A stretch of DNA of 64,000 bases. Origin: Saccharothrix violaceirubra. Lineage in GTDB: Bacteria; Actinomycetota; Actinomycetes; Mycobacteriales; Pseudonocardiaceae. The stretch spans positions 6,572,001 to 6,636,000 of the forward strand of contig NZ_JACHJS010000001.1 in NCBI RefSeq assembly GCF_014203755.1, in the 5' to 3' direction. The notes beneath the pieces were generated by a model, which was given only the letters and a program-made list of their open reading frames with translations, did not search any database and was not told the DNA's origin. Positions 6,902 through 18,648 of the stretch are shown in pieces (position 1 is the first letter of the stretch; each line of letters opens with the position of its first letter). The position numbers and the translations under genes were made by a program.

Positions 6902-9508
6902 GTGTGCTGCCATAGACGCGTGCCCCCGCTCCGCGCCGCCGCAACGGACGTGCGGTCGCCCCTGTCGGGCGTCGCCATCGCCGCCGCCCTGCACCGGGAA
7001 GCCTTCGACGCGGCGTCCGCCGGCCGACCGGTCGACGCCGTGCGCCTGCTTCGCCGTGCGCTGACGGTCCTGCCGGCGGAACCCGGCGACGCCGACGCCA
7101 CGTCGGTCCGCGTCCGCATCCTGATCACCCTCTCCTACGGCGAGGCCGAGACCGGCTCCATCGCCGACGGCCTCGCCCACCTCGACGCCGCGACACTCCT
7201 GGTCGAAGCCCTGCCCGAGGGCGACCTCCGGATCGGTCTCGCCCCCGTGATCAAGTGCCAGCAGGCGCTGCTGCTGCACCGGGCCGGACGGACCGCCGAG
7301 GCGCTCACCCTGTTCGACGCCGCGATCACCGGGCTGGAAACCGGGCACGAACTGGGCGCCGTCACCACCGACCGCCTGGCCGGCAACCTGATCAACCGGG
7401 GTCTGACCCGCATCGCGTTCGGCGTGCTCGACGGTGCCGAGCAGGACATGCACCGGACCATCGACCTCGCCGAAGCCGCCGACCTGCCGCTGATGAAGGC
7501 CAAGGCGCTGCACAACCTCGGCGACATCGCCCAACTGACCGGCGACGTGCCGACGGCGTTGCGGCACTACGACGACACCGTGCGGGAGTTCCGCGCGCTC
7601 GCGCCCGACCTGGTGTACCGGGTGCGGATCGACCAGGCCCGCACGCTGCTCGCCGCCGGACTCGGCGAGGAGGCCGCGCAGCACCTCGACGAGGCGTTGG
7701 CCGTGCTGCGCGAACGCCGCGTCGGCCAGGACCTGGCCGAGGCCGAGCTGAGCCGGGCCGCCGCCGCGTTGCTGCACGAAGACCCCGGTCTGGCCCGCGA
7801 CCTGGCGGGCCGGGCCAGGCGCCGGTTCCTCAGGCGCGGCAGCACCTCGTGGGCGGAACTGGCCGCGCTGACCCGGATGCGCGCGGAGCTGGACGTGCCC
7901 GCGTCCCGGATCGCGACCCCGCGCCGGGCCGTCGACCTGGCCGGTCGGCTGGCGGCGGTGGGCCTGGCCGACGAGTCGGCGGTGGCCACGATGCTCGCGG
8001 CGCGGATGTCGGTGCGACGCGGTGCGTTGGACTCCGCGCGGTCGCTGCTGGCGGACCTCCCCCACCCCGGACCGACCACGCCGATCGACCACCGGATGCT
8101 GCTGCGGCTGTGCCAGGCCGAGGTCGCCGTGGCCGCCGGCCGGGACGCCGAGGCGTTGGCGCAGGCCCGTGCGGGTCTGGAGGAACTGGGCGTCGTCCGG
8201 GACCGGATGGGCGGGCTCGACCTGCTGTGCGGAACCGCGGTGCACGGCCGTGAACTGGGCGAACTCGCCGTAGGACTGGTGCTGGACCGGGGCGGCGACC
8301 CGGCGGCGGCGTTCGACTGGCTGGAGCGGACCCGGGCTCAGGTCTACCGGTACGAGCCGCTGCCGGCGATGGAGGACACGTCGCTGGCCCGCCGGGTCAA
8401 CGAGCTGCGGTCGCTGTCGCGGTCGATCCAGCAGGCCCGGCTGGAAGGGCGGCCGATCGAGGAGACGGCGGCCCGGTTCTCCCGGTTGCAACGGGAGATC
8501 ACCCGGCTCGGGTGGCACACGTCGGCGTGGGGCCGGCCGCGTCCGGTGGCGCGGTTGGCGGACGTGGTCGGGGCGCTGGGCTCGCGGGCCCTGGTGAGCT
8601 TCGTGTCGCACGGGGACGTGTTGCGCGCCGTGGTCGTGGTGGACGGCCGGGCGTCGTTGGTGCGCTTGGGCGCGTGGGCCGACGTGTCGGAGTTGGCGCG
8701 GCAGTTGCACGCCGACCTGGACGCGCTGGCGCCCGACCTGATGCCGGCACCCCTGGTGGCCGCCGTGACCGCGTCGGCGACCCGGCGGGCCCGGCTGCTG
8801 GACGACGCGCTGCTCGGGCCGCCGGCATCGCTGGTGGGGACGCGGGAACTGGTCGTCGTGCCCACGGGGGACCTGTATGCCGTGCCTTGGGGGGCGTTGC
8901 CTTCCCTGCACGGTCGGCCGGTGGTCGTGGCTCCGTCGGCCACCGCCTGGTTGACCGCTTCCGAGTCCGCCGCGCGCTCGTCGGCCTCGCGGGTGGCCTT
9001 GGTGAGCGGGCCCGGTTTGTCGGAGGCGCGCGGGGAGGTCCACGGACTTCTTTCCACGTATCCGGACGCCGTCGAGCCATCTTCGGTGGCGGATGTGCTG
9101 GCGGCTTTGGACGGTGCGCGGTTGGCGCACATCGCGGCGCACGGGGAGCATGTCGCGGACAACGCGTTGTTCTCGCGGCTGGAATTGTCGGACGGATTCC
9201 TGTTCGCGCACGAGACGGTGCGGTTGAAACGGGTTCCGGAACAGGTCGTACTCGCGGCTTGTTCGTTGGCGTTGAGCCGGATCCGGCCCGGGGACGAGGC
9301 TTTGGGGTTTGCCGGGGCATTGCTCGCGGGTGGTTCGCACACCGTGGTGGCGGCGGTGAACAAAGTGGGTGATCGGGCCGCGGCGCGGACGATGGACGTG
9401 TTCCACGAGTTGTTGTCCTCGGGGGCTCCGGCGGCGGCGGCTTTGGCCGAGGCCACTGCTTCGGATCCGCTACGACGGCCTTTCGTCTGCTTCGGGTCCG
9501 GTTCCTGA
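6902..9508 (+). CDS. CHAT-domain protein with N-terminal TPR repeats (caspase/separase-like)
   Basis: 868 aa from GTG 6902; later GTGs at 6920 and 6950 are equally possible starts, none with a strong RBS. Residues about 25-460 are helical tetratricopeptide repeats (ALHREAFDAASAGRPVDAVR, ALHNLGDIAQLTGDVPTALR). The C-terminal CHAT domain begins near 550; the caspase-fold dyad is present as H747 in LAHIAAHGEH and C787 in VVLAACSLALSR, so it should be an active cysteine protease. It follows the beta-sandwich gene by 73 bp. CHAT proteins act in signalling or defence as proteases or scaffolds; the substrate here is unknown. The GSHQ protein at the head of the locus is a candidate. Confidence 0.88.
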   Translation: MCCHRRVPPLRAAATDVRSPLSGVAIAAALHREAFDAASAGRPVDAVRLLRRALTVLPAEPGDADATSVRVRILITLSYGEAETGSIADGLAHLDAATLLVEALPEGDLRIGLAPVIKCQQALLLHRAGRTAEALTLFDAAITGLETGHELGAVTTDRLAGNLINRGLTRIAFGVLDGAEQDMHRTIDLAEAADLPLMKAKALHNLGDIAQLTGDVPTALRHYDDTVREFRALAPDLVYRVRIDQARTLLAAGLGEEAAQHLDEALAVLRERRVGQDLAEAELSRAAAALLHEDPGLARDLAGRARRRFLRRGSTSWAELAALTRMRAELDVPASRIATPRRAVDLAGRLAAVGLADESAVATMLAARMSVRRGALDSARSLLADLPHPGPTTPIDHRMLLRLCQAEVAVAAGRDAEALAQARAGLEELGVVRDRMGGLDLLCGTAVHGRELGELAVGLVLDRGGDPAAAFDWLERTRAQVYRYEPLPAMEDTSLARRVNELRSLSRSIQQARLEGRPIEETAARFSRLQREITRLGWHTSAWGRPRPVARLADVVGALGSRALVSFVSHGDVLRAVVVVDGRASLVRLGAWADVSELARQLHADLDALAPDLMPAPLVAAVTASATRRARLLDDALLGPPASLVGTRELVVVPTGDLYAVPWGALPSLHGRPVVVAPSATAWLTASESAARSSASRVALVSGPGLSEARGEVHGLLSTYPDAVEPSSVADVLAALDGARLAHIAAHGEHVADNALFSRLELSDGFLFAHETVRLKRVPEQVVLAACSLALSRIRPGDEALGFAGALLAGGSHTVVAAVNKVGDRAAARTMDVFHELLSSGAPAAAALAEATASDPLRRPFVCFGSGS

Positions 9509-9752
9509 TCAGGTTCCCGGGTTCCGGTCTCGGACACCGCGAGTTATGCACTCGGACACTGCGAAATGTGCGTTCGGGCACCCTGTGTTGTGCGCTCGGG
9601 CGTGCCCCTGGCGTGCGGGCTCCGCATCCGAACGGCTGGGGCGCCACCGGGTCGGGTCTGCCCGGCTGCCGGAGCCGTGACCGGGTCCTGTGCTCGTGGG
9701 GTGTGGCGGCATGGGTCTCGTGTGGTGGGCGGCGGGTTCCGCTTACCGGCAA
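9509..9752. other. intergenic region between convergent CHAT and groEL genes
   Basis: This stretch holds a 22-bp repeat array (entered separately) and otherwise only GC-rich sequence with no supported gene. Short frames on both strands lack RBS and protein-like composition. Confidence 0.7.
9539..9604 (+). repeat. 22-bp unit array R1 (three forward units)
   Basis: Units at 9539-9560, 9561-9582 and 9583-9604, each close to GCGAGTTRTGC + GTTCGGACACC. A partial unit (CTCGGACACC) ends at 9538. No clear reverse units follow here. Convergent junction CHAT/groEL. Confidence 0.85.
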
Positions 9753-9789
9753 AGGAAAGGCCCCGGTCCGCCGGACCGGGGCCTTTCCT
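9753..9789. terminator. bidirectional terminator of groEL
   Basis: AGGAAAGGCCCCGGTCC pairs with GGACCGGGGCCTTTCCT, a perfect 17-bp stem with a 3-base loop, 27 bp beyond the groEL stop. Confidence 0.9.
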
Positions 9790-9815
9790 GGCTTACTGGT
9801 GCTGTGCGCGTGGAC

Positions 9816-12852
<3,037 letters not shown>

Positions 12853-12909
12853 GCCGGGCAGCCTAACGTCCGCGTCGGCCCGTCTGCGGCGGGTTCTCGG
12901 CAAACACCG

Positions 12910-12940
12910 GCCCGGCCCGTCGGGCTGCGACGGGCCGGGC
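12910..12940 (-). terminator. terminator of the cold shock gene
   Basis: GCCCGGCCCGTC pairs with GACGGGCCGGGC: 12-bp perfect stem with a 7-base loop directly after the cold shock gene stop. Confidence 0.85.
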
Positions 12941-12945
12941 GGAGG

Positions 12946-13152
12946 TCACGATGCCTTCCGGACGTCCGAAGCCTGGCTCCGGCCGTCCCTACCGGCCTGG
13001 ATCTCGAACTCGACGCGATCGCCTTCGGCCAGGGTGCGGAAACCCTCCATCTGGATCGCCGAGTAGTGCACGAAGACATCCGGCCCGCCGTCGGCGGCGA
13101 TGAAGCCGTACCCCTTCTCCGAGTTGAACCACTTGACCGTGCCGACAGCCAA
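12946..13152 (-). CDS. cold shock protein (CspA family)
   Basis: 68 aa from a TTG start at 13152, chosen because AAGGAGG lies 5 bases upstream and because the protein then begins (M)[17 protein letters not shown] like the family. RNP1 (KGYGFI) and RNP2 (VFVHYSAI) nucleic-acid-binding motifs are present. It is a small single OB-fold RNA chaperone of normal length. Monocistronic, with its own terminator. Confidence 0.95.
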   Translation of the reverse strand: MAVGTVKWFNSEKGYGFIAADGGPDVFVHYSAIQMEGFRTLAEGDRVEFEIQAGRDGRSQASDVRKAS

Positions 13153-13231
13153 GATGTCCTCCTTCGAGAAATACCTGAGCAAACCGCCACGCTAGAGGTA
13201 CGAGGGGGTTCGCCGATACCTCCTTATGGAG

Positions 13232-13876
13232 TCATGAGCGCGGGCTGAATCCGTTGTCCCGCAACCAACTGACCAAACCCCGCGTACTGCGGGTCCGGGT
13301 CAGGACAAGGCCGGGTCCGGCGAAGTCGAGGACCAGCCCCTCGCCATTCCGCACCGATTGGGACGCGCCCGGTGAAACGGCCCGCAACCGGCACTGGACG
13401 GTGTCGGCGAACGCCACCGCGTGACCGCTGTCGACGGTCACGAGTTCACCCGGTTCCAACGTCACGAGATCGAGGACGCCGTAGCAGGCGAGCACGACCT
13501 GACCGGTGCCGAACAGGTAGTGCAGGAATCCGCTGTCGCCGCCGTGCAGCGCGCGCAACGGCGGCGCGGCCTGGTCGGCGGTGACGGTCGCGGACGACGC
13601 GAGCCAGCCGTCCTTGGCCACACACCAGCCCGTGGTGCCGTCGAGTTCCATCACGTGCAGGTCGCCGGGCAGCGCGGGCGCGACGTCCACCCAGCCGCCC
13701 TCGGGTCCGGCGGTGCACGTCGACGCGTGCAGGCCGGGGACCTTGGCCCGGGGTTCATGGCGCACCCCGTAGCTGGTCGCGACGACCGAGGACCGCTCGA
13801 CCAGCACCGGTTCCCCCGGTGCGAGCACGAGCCTGGCCACGCCGAACGTCGGTGTGTGCCGCGTGCGGACCTGCAC
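13232..13876 (-). CDS. AIM24 family protein
   Basis: 214 aa from GTG 13876 with GGAGGGG just upstream. It matches the AIM24/DUF124 double-stranded beta-helix pattern: an N-terminal beta-rich half, then [17 protein letters not shown] and [22 protein letters not shown], then [18 protein letters not shown]. The family is widespread and named after a yeast mitochondrial protein; bacterial function is unknown. Divergent from moeA. Confidence 0.8.
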   Translation of the reverse strand: MQVRTRHTPTFGVARLVLAPGEPVLVERSSVVATSYGVRHEPRAKVPGLHASTCTAGPEGGWVDVAPALPGDLHVMELDGTTGWCVAKDGWLASSATVTADQAAPPLRALHGGDSGFLHYLFGTGQVVLACYGVLDLVTLEPGELVTVDSGHAVAFADTVQCRLRAVSPGASQSVRNGEGLVLDFAGPGLVLTRTRSTRGLVSWLRDNGFSPRS

Positions 13877-13946
13877 CGCCCCTCCCTCGCCGATACGCGC
13901 CGGACCGACCAGCCGGTCGGTCGGGGCAGTGTGGCACGGGCGCGCG

Positions 13947-15155
13947 ATGATGGGAGCCGTGTCGAAGCCGCTGACCCGAGTCGCCGATCACAAAGCCGAC
14001 CTGGCGGGCCTGGTCGGGCTCACGCCGGTGGTCGACCTGCCGCTCGCCGACTGCACCGGACTGGTCCTGGCACGCGACCTGGTCGCGCCGATCGCGTTGC
14101 CGCCGTTCGACAACTCGGCCATGGACGGGTACGCGGTGCGCGCCGCGGACGTGGCCGTGACACCGGTCGTGCTGCCGGTCGCGGAGGACGTCCCGGCGGG
14201 TCGGGGCGACCTGGTCCCGCTGGTGCCGGGCACCGCGCACCGGATCATGACGGGCGCGCCGGTGCCGCCCGGCGCGGACGCGGTCGTGCAGGTGGAGTGG
14301 ACCGACGGCGGCACGGCGACCGTGCGGATCGACCGGTCGGTGGTCGCGGGCGCGAACGTGCGTTCGGCGGGCGACGACGTGGCGCCGGGGACGACCGTGC
14401 TGACCGCGGGCACGGTGCTGACCGCGCCCCGGCTGGGTCTGGCCGCCGCGCTGGGTTCCGCGACGCTGCCGGTGCGCCGGCCCGCACGGGTGCTCGTCCT
14501 GTCGACCGGGTCCGAGCTGGTCGAACCGGGTCGGGAGCTGACGCCGGGGACGATCTACGAGTCCAACGGCGTGATGCTCGCGGCGGCGGTGCGCGAGGCG
14601 GGCGCGCACGCCGAGCTGCTGCGGTTCGTGCCGGACGACGCGGACGCGTTCCACGCGGCGATCGCGGACCGGCTCGGCTCGGTGGACCTGCTGCTGACCT
14701 CGGGCGGGGTGAGCGCGGGCGCGTACGAGGTGGTCAAGGACGCGTTCACCGGTCGCGGCGTGGAGTTCCGGCGGGTGGCGATGCAGCCGGGCGGGCCCCA
14801 GGGCATCGGGCGCTACCAGGGCGTTCCCGTCGCGGCGCTGCCCGGCAACCCGGTGAGCGCGCACGTGTCGTTCGAGGTGTTCGTGCGGCCGGCCCTGCGC
14901 GCGGCGATGGGGTTCGCGGACGTGGAGCGGCCGACGACGACCGCCGCGCTGAGCGCGGCGCTGACATCGCCGGAAGGCCGGACGCAATTCCGGCGCGGCG
15001 CGTACGAACCGGAGTCGGGCCGGGTCGTCACGCCGGTCGGCGGACCCGGTTCGCACCTTTTGTCCGCCTTGGCGATCAGTGATTGCCTGATCGAGATCCC
15101 GGCCGATGTGACGGAACTCCCGGCCGGTGCGGAAGTCGTGCTCAGATTCCTCTAG
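13947..15155 (+). CDS. moeA: molybdopterin molybdotransferase MoeA
   Basis: 402 aa from ATG 13947 (alternatives ATG 13950 and GTG 13959; no start has a convincing RBS). Family motifs in order: DNSAMDGYAV, MTGAPVPPGADAVV, STGSELVEPGRELTPG, LLLTSGGVSAGAYEVVKD, ALPGNPVSAHVSFEVF. It inserts molybdate into adenylylated molybdopterin, the last step of molybdenum cofactor synthesis, in the cytoplasm. It lies divergent from the AIM24 gene and before an M48 peptidase, an order also seen near groEL2 in mycobacteria. Confidence 0.95.
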   Translation: MMGAVSKPLTRVADHKADLAGLVGLTPVVDLPLADCTGLVLARDLVAPIALPPFDNSAMDGYAVRAADVAVTPVVLPVAEDVPAGRGDLVPLVPGTAHRIMTGAPVPPGADAVVQVEWTDGGTATVRIDRSVVAGANVRSAGDDVAPGTTVLTAGTVLTAPRLGLAAALGSATLPVRRPARVLVLSTGSELVEPGRELTPGTIYESNGVMLAAAVREAGAHAELLRFVPDDADAFHAAIADRLGSVDLLLTSGGVSAGAYEVVKDAFTGRGVEFRRVAMQPGGPQGIGRYQGVPVAALPGNPVSAHVSFEVFVRPALRAAMGFADVERPTTTAALSAALTSPEGRTQFRRGAYEPESGRVVTPVGGPGSHLLSALAISDCLIEIPADVTELPAGAEVVLRFL

Positions 15156-15239
15156 GACGTGACACCCGGTCGCATTAAGCTCCCCGGTCCAGCCGGTCGA
15201 AGTCCAGGGGGGCCGGCCTACCCACCGGGGAATATCGTC

Positions 15240-16703
15240 ATGCGTGCCGTACTGGCCGTAGTCATGCTTGTCGGCTTTTTCGTCCTTGCGTTCGGGATGA
15301 CGTTCGGCCTCGGCGCGGCCGTCGTGATCGCGTTCACCACCGGCCACTCCGGAGTCGGCGTGGCCAAGGCCGGAATCCTCGCGCTCGTCGTCGCGTTCGC
15401 GGTCGGCGGCGCGCTGTGGAAAGCGCTCAGGACCAAGGACGAGGCGGAAGGCGCTCCGCTGACCCGCGAGGAGCAGCCCCGGCTGTGGGCCGCGGTCGAC
15501 GAACTCGCGGCCGTCGCCGGCACCCGCCCGCCCGACGACGTCCGCCTCGTGCCGTCGGTCAACGCGGCGGTGTGGGAGAAGACGTCGTTCCTGGGCCTCA
15601 AGCCGGGACCGCGCCACCTCATGATCGGCCTGCCGCTGCTCGCCGGGCTGTCCGTCGGCGAGATCCGTTCGGTGCTCGCGCACGAACTCGGCCACTACGG
15701 CGGCGGGCACACCCGGTTGTCCGCGTTGACCTACCGGGCCAAGAACGCGCTCGCGGCGACCGTGGAGAACCTCGACGGCAACCTCCTGCGCTACCCGCTG
15801 TACTGGTACGCGCAGCTCTACGCGATCGTCGCAGCGTCGGCGACCCGGCGGCAGGAACTGGAGGCCGACCGCGCGTCCGTGGTCGCGGCCGGACGCGAGA
15901 CCGCGCAGTCGGCGTTGCGCAAGGTGCTGTCGCTGGACGTCGCGTGGAACGTCTACCACGAGAACTACGTGTCACTGTCCCTGGCCGCCGAGCGGACGCC
16001 CCGGGTGATGGTCGGCTTCCGCGCGTTCCTCGGCGACCCGACCCGGCAGGAACAGCTCGCCGAAGTCCAGGACCGGTTGGTCGACGAGGAGTCGTCGTCG
16101 GTGTTCGACAGCCACCCGCCGATCCGCGTGCGGATCAAGGCCATGGACGCGCTGCCGGCGGCGGACGTGCCGCGCGACGACCGGCCCGGCTGGACGCTGG
16201 TCGACGGCATCGAGGAGATGGAGAAGGGCCTGATCCGCGACGACCTCGGCCCGGTCGCCGACTGGCCCGAACTCGTCGAACGCGCCGGTGCCGCGCAGAT
16301 CTCGCACTACGCGAACATCCTCGCCGAAGCCGGTCGGGCGAGCGGGATCGCGCCGCACGGCACGTCCGACGAGATCATCGCGTCGCTGGCCCGCGGCGAG
16401 GCGCTGGAGGCGTTGCGGCCACACGTCGTCGACCCGGCCCTGACCGGGAACGAGATGGTCACCGCGCTGCTGGAGGTCGTGCGCGAACTGCTCGCCGCGC
16501 TCGTGGTCGACGAACTCGTCCGGGCGGGACGTGCCAGGTTCGCGGTGAACTGGGGCCGGGAGTGGGACGTCGTGGTCGACGGCCGGGCGGTCGACGTGCC
16601 CGCGCTGGTCGCGCCCGTGGTGGTCGACCCGCGCGAGGCCGGCGACGTCGCCGAACGGATCTTGGCCCTGCGCGGCGGCTCCGACCTCCGTCACTCCATG
16701 TGA
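15240..16703 (+). CDS. M48-family membrane zinc metallopeptidase (HtpX-like)
   Basis: 487 aa from ATG 15240 with GGGGAA 7 bases upstream; the open frame back to 15159 adds a non-membrane leader. Two N-terminal membrane helices (residues 3-35 and 41-60) precede the catalytic domain. The zinc site is AHELGHYGGGH (HExxH) with a downstream RRQELEADRASV Glu. The C-terminal 200 residues are an extra domain not usual in HtpX. Likely integral membrane endopeptidase in protein quality control; substrates unknown. Confidence 0.88.
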   Translation: MRAVLAVVMLVGFFVLAFGMTFGLGAAVVIAFTTGHSGVGVAKAGILALVVAFAVGGALWKALRTKDEAEGAPLTREEQPRLWAAVDELAAVAGTRPPDDVRLVPSVNAAVWEKTSFLGLKPGPRHLMIGLPLLAGLSVGEIRSVLAHELGHYGGGHTRLSALTYRAKNALAATVENLDGNLLRYPLYWYAQLYAIVAASATRRQELEADRASVVAAGRETAQSALRKVLSLDVAWNVYHENYVSLSLAAERTPRVMVGFRAFLGDPTRQEQLAEVQDRLVDEESSSVFDSHPPIRVRIKAMDALPAADVPRDDRPGWTLVDGIEEMEKGLIRDDLGPVADWPELVERAGAAQISHYANILAEAGRASGIAPHGTSDEIIASLARGEALEALRPHVVDPALTGNEMVTALLEVVRELLAALVVDELVRAGRARFAVNWGREWDVVVDGRAVDVPALVAPVVVDPREAGDVAERILALRGGSDLRHSM

Positions 16704-16835
16704 CTTGGATTACACTCACCGGTGCCCGTCGGTACCGGGCCGCGCGCTCGTCGGGGGATGCGCGGACCGGACCCGACGGGCGCCGTCGGTGCCGGCGTAG
16801 CGTGTGGCCTTTCCCAGCCCTCCAACGGAAGAGCC

Positions 16836-17546
16836 ATGAGCGCCGAACGCGACCAGCACAGTGGTGCCGTCTCCCACCTCATCGACCTGGCCAAGGGCAT
16901 CGTCCCGCCGATGAACCCCGCGGGCCGTCCGTTCGTCCTCGGCGCGGCCGTCGCGTCCCTGCTGCTGCGCCGGTTCTCGCGCCGGGCGGGCGTGGTCGGC
17001 TTCGTGCTGACGGCGTGGGTCGCGTGGTTCTTCCGCGAGCCCAAGCGCGTGACGCCGACCGACCCCCGCCTCGCGATCGCCGCGGCGGACGGGACCGTGT
17101 CGCACGTCGTCGAGGCCGTGCCGCCGGCCGAACTGGGCCTCGGCGACGAGCCGATGACCCGGATCAGCGTGTTCCTGTCGGTGTTCGACGTGCACGTGCA
17201 GCGCGTGCCGGTGTCGGGCGTCGTGCGCGCGGTGGCGTACCGGCCGGGCAAGTTCCTGTCCGCAGACCTGGACAAGGCCAGCGAGGACAACGAGCGCAAC
17301 GCCGTGTGGCTGCGCACCCACGACGGCCACGACGTGGTCGTCGTGCAGATCGCGGGCCTGGTCGCGCGGCGGATCGTGTGCCACGTCGGCGAAGGCGAGA
17401 AGGTCGACGCGGGCTCCACGTACGGCCTGATCCGGTTCGGCTCGCGCGTCGACCTGTACGTGCCGCTCGGCAGCGAGGTCCGCGTCGAAGCGGGCCAGCG
17501 GACCATCGGCGGTGAGACCGTCCTCGCGGTCCTCCCGGTGATCTGA
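16836..17546 (+). CDS. psd: phosphatidylserine decarboxylase proenzyme
   Basis: 236 aa from ATG 16836 with RBS GGAAGAG. One hydrophobic segment near residues 30-65, then FFREPKRVTPTDP, VFLSVFDVHVQRVPVSG, and the self-cleavage region GLIRFGSRVDLYVP, where cleavage at Gly-Ser creates the pyruvoyl cofactor. The short form of the family. It converts phosphatidylserine to phosphatidylethanolamine at the membrane. Its stop overlaps the start of pssA by one base (TGATG), so substrate-making and substrate-using enzymes are coupled. Confidence 0.95.
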   Translation: MSAERDQHSGAVSHLIDLAKGIVPPMNPAGRPFVLGAAVASLLLRRFSRRAGVVGFVLTAWVAWFFREPKRVTPTDPRLAIAAADGTVSHVVEAVPPAELGLGDEPMTRISVFLSVFDVHVQRVPVSGVVRAVAYRPGKFLSADLDKASEDNERNAVWLRTHDGHDVVVVQIAGLVARRIVCHVGEGEKVDAGSTYGLIRFGSRVDLYVPLGSEVRVEAGQRTIGGETVLAVLPVI

Positions 17547-18493
17547 TGGCACCGAGCGGACCGGGCATCCGGCTGCTGCCCAACGCGATCACCGTCCTGG
17601 CGATGTGCGCGGGCCTGTCGTCGGTGTACTTCGCGAGCATCGGCATGTGGGCCGCGTCGATCGCCTCGATCGGCGCGGCGGCCGTGCTCGACGGGTTGGA
17701 CGGCCGGCTGGCCCGGCTGCTCGACGCGACCAGCAAGATGGGCGCGGAGCTGGACTCGTTGGCCGACGCCGTGTCGTTCGGCGTCGCACCGGCCCTGGTC
17801 GTGTACCTGTGGCGGTTCGAGTCGGCGGGCCTGGGCGACCGCACCGGGTGGGTCGTGTGCCTGATCTTCGCGGTGTGCATGGTGTTGCGGCTGGCGCGCT
17901 TCAACACGCTGCTGGACGTGGAGCAGCCGCCGTTCGCCAAGGAGTTCTTCGTCGGCGTGCCGGCGCCGGCGGGCGGGTTGCTGTTGCTGCTGCCGTTGAT
18001 CGTGGACGAGCAGCTGCGCCGGTCCGGTTGGTGGTCGCAGCCGTGGGTCGTCGCGGTGTGGACCGTGGCGATCGCTTTCCTGCTGGTGAGCCGGATTCCG
18101 ACGTTGTCGGTGAAGACGGTGAAGGTGCCGCAGCGCTTCATCGTGCCGCTGTTGCTGTTCATCGCCCTGCTCGCCGCGGCCGTGGTGACGTACCCGCTGG
18201 TGGCGTTGATCTCCGCGATGCTGCTGTACCTGGGGCACCTGCCGTACTCGGTGCGCCGGTACCGGTGGCTGGCCCGGCACCCGGAGGCGTGGGAGGTGCC
18301 GGCGGCGGACCGGCGGGCGATCAAGCGTGCGCACGGCGTGGCGGCCCGGCGGTTGGGGTTGCGCCAGCCGTTGGGTGGGCGCGTGGCGGGTGCGGCGATG
18401 CGCGCGGTGCGCCGGCCGCGGCGCAGTTCGGAGCCGGGCGAGGGCAAGCGCCGGGGTTGGCGCACGCTCGGCCTGCGCCGCCAACGCCCCTGA
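17546..18493 (+). CDS. pssA: CDP-diacylglycerol-serine O-phosphatidyltransferase
   Basis: 315 aa from ATG 17546. The CDP-alcohol phosphotransferase signature is intact: DGLDGRLARLL followed by SKMGAELDSLAD (pattern DGx2ARx8Gx3Dx3D). Several membrane helices follow, then a basic tail of about 65 residues (RRPRRSSEPGEGKRRGWR) that is longer than in many homologues. It makes phosphatidylserine for the upstream psd enzyme. Confidence 0.95.
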   Translation: MAPSGPGIRLLPNAITVLAMCAGLSSVYFASIGMWAASIASIGAAAVLDGLDGRLARLLDATSKMGAELDSLADAVSFGVAPALVVYLWRFESAGLGDRTGWVVCLIFAVCMVLRLARFNTLLDVEQPPFAKEFFVGVPAPAGGLLLLLPLIVDEQLRRSGWWSQPWVVAVWTVAIAFLLVSRIPTLSVKTVKVPQRFIVPLLLFIALLAAAVVTYPLVALISAMLLYLGHLPYSVRRYRWLARHPEAWEVPAADRRAIKRAHGVAARRLGLRQPLGGRVAGAAMRAVRRPRRSSEPGEGKRRGWRTLGLRRQRP

Positions 18494-18509
18494 GGTCATT
18501 TCGGCGGTA

Positions 18510-18536
18510 GGGTGGCCGGCGGACCGCCGGCCACCC
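18510..18536 (+). terminator. terminator after pssA
   Basis: GGGTGGCCGGCGG, one base, CCGCCGGCCACCC: 13-bp perfect stem 17 bp past the pssA stop. Confidence 0.88.
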
Positions 18537-18648
18537 TTGGCCACACTTTCGAGTGAAAGCGGCCCCGGACATGTCCGTAATCGGCCTCGAACTTCCTCGG
18601 TAAGAGATGTCGAAGGCCCGCGAGCCACCCCGCACTAGTCTCGACACC

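Noticed and set aside
3832..7128. A 1098-aa minus-strand frame across ltrA and the sigma/CHAT locus
   Set aside because: Only the part downstream of 5025 is LtrA; the rest is antisense to well-supported genes and has Arg/Pro/Ser-rich shadow composition.
6599..9406. A 935-aa minus-strand frame antisense to the CHAT gene
   Set aside because: Low-complexity Gln/Arg/His/Gly composition without domains; the plus strand codes for a clear TPR-CHAT protein.
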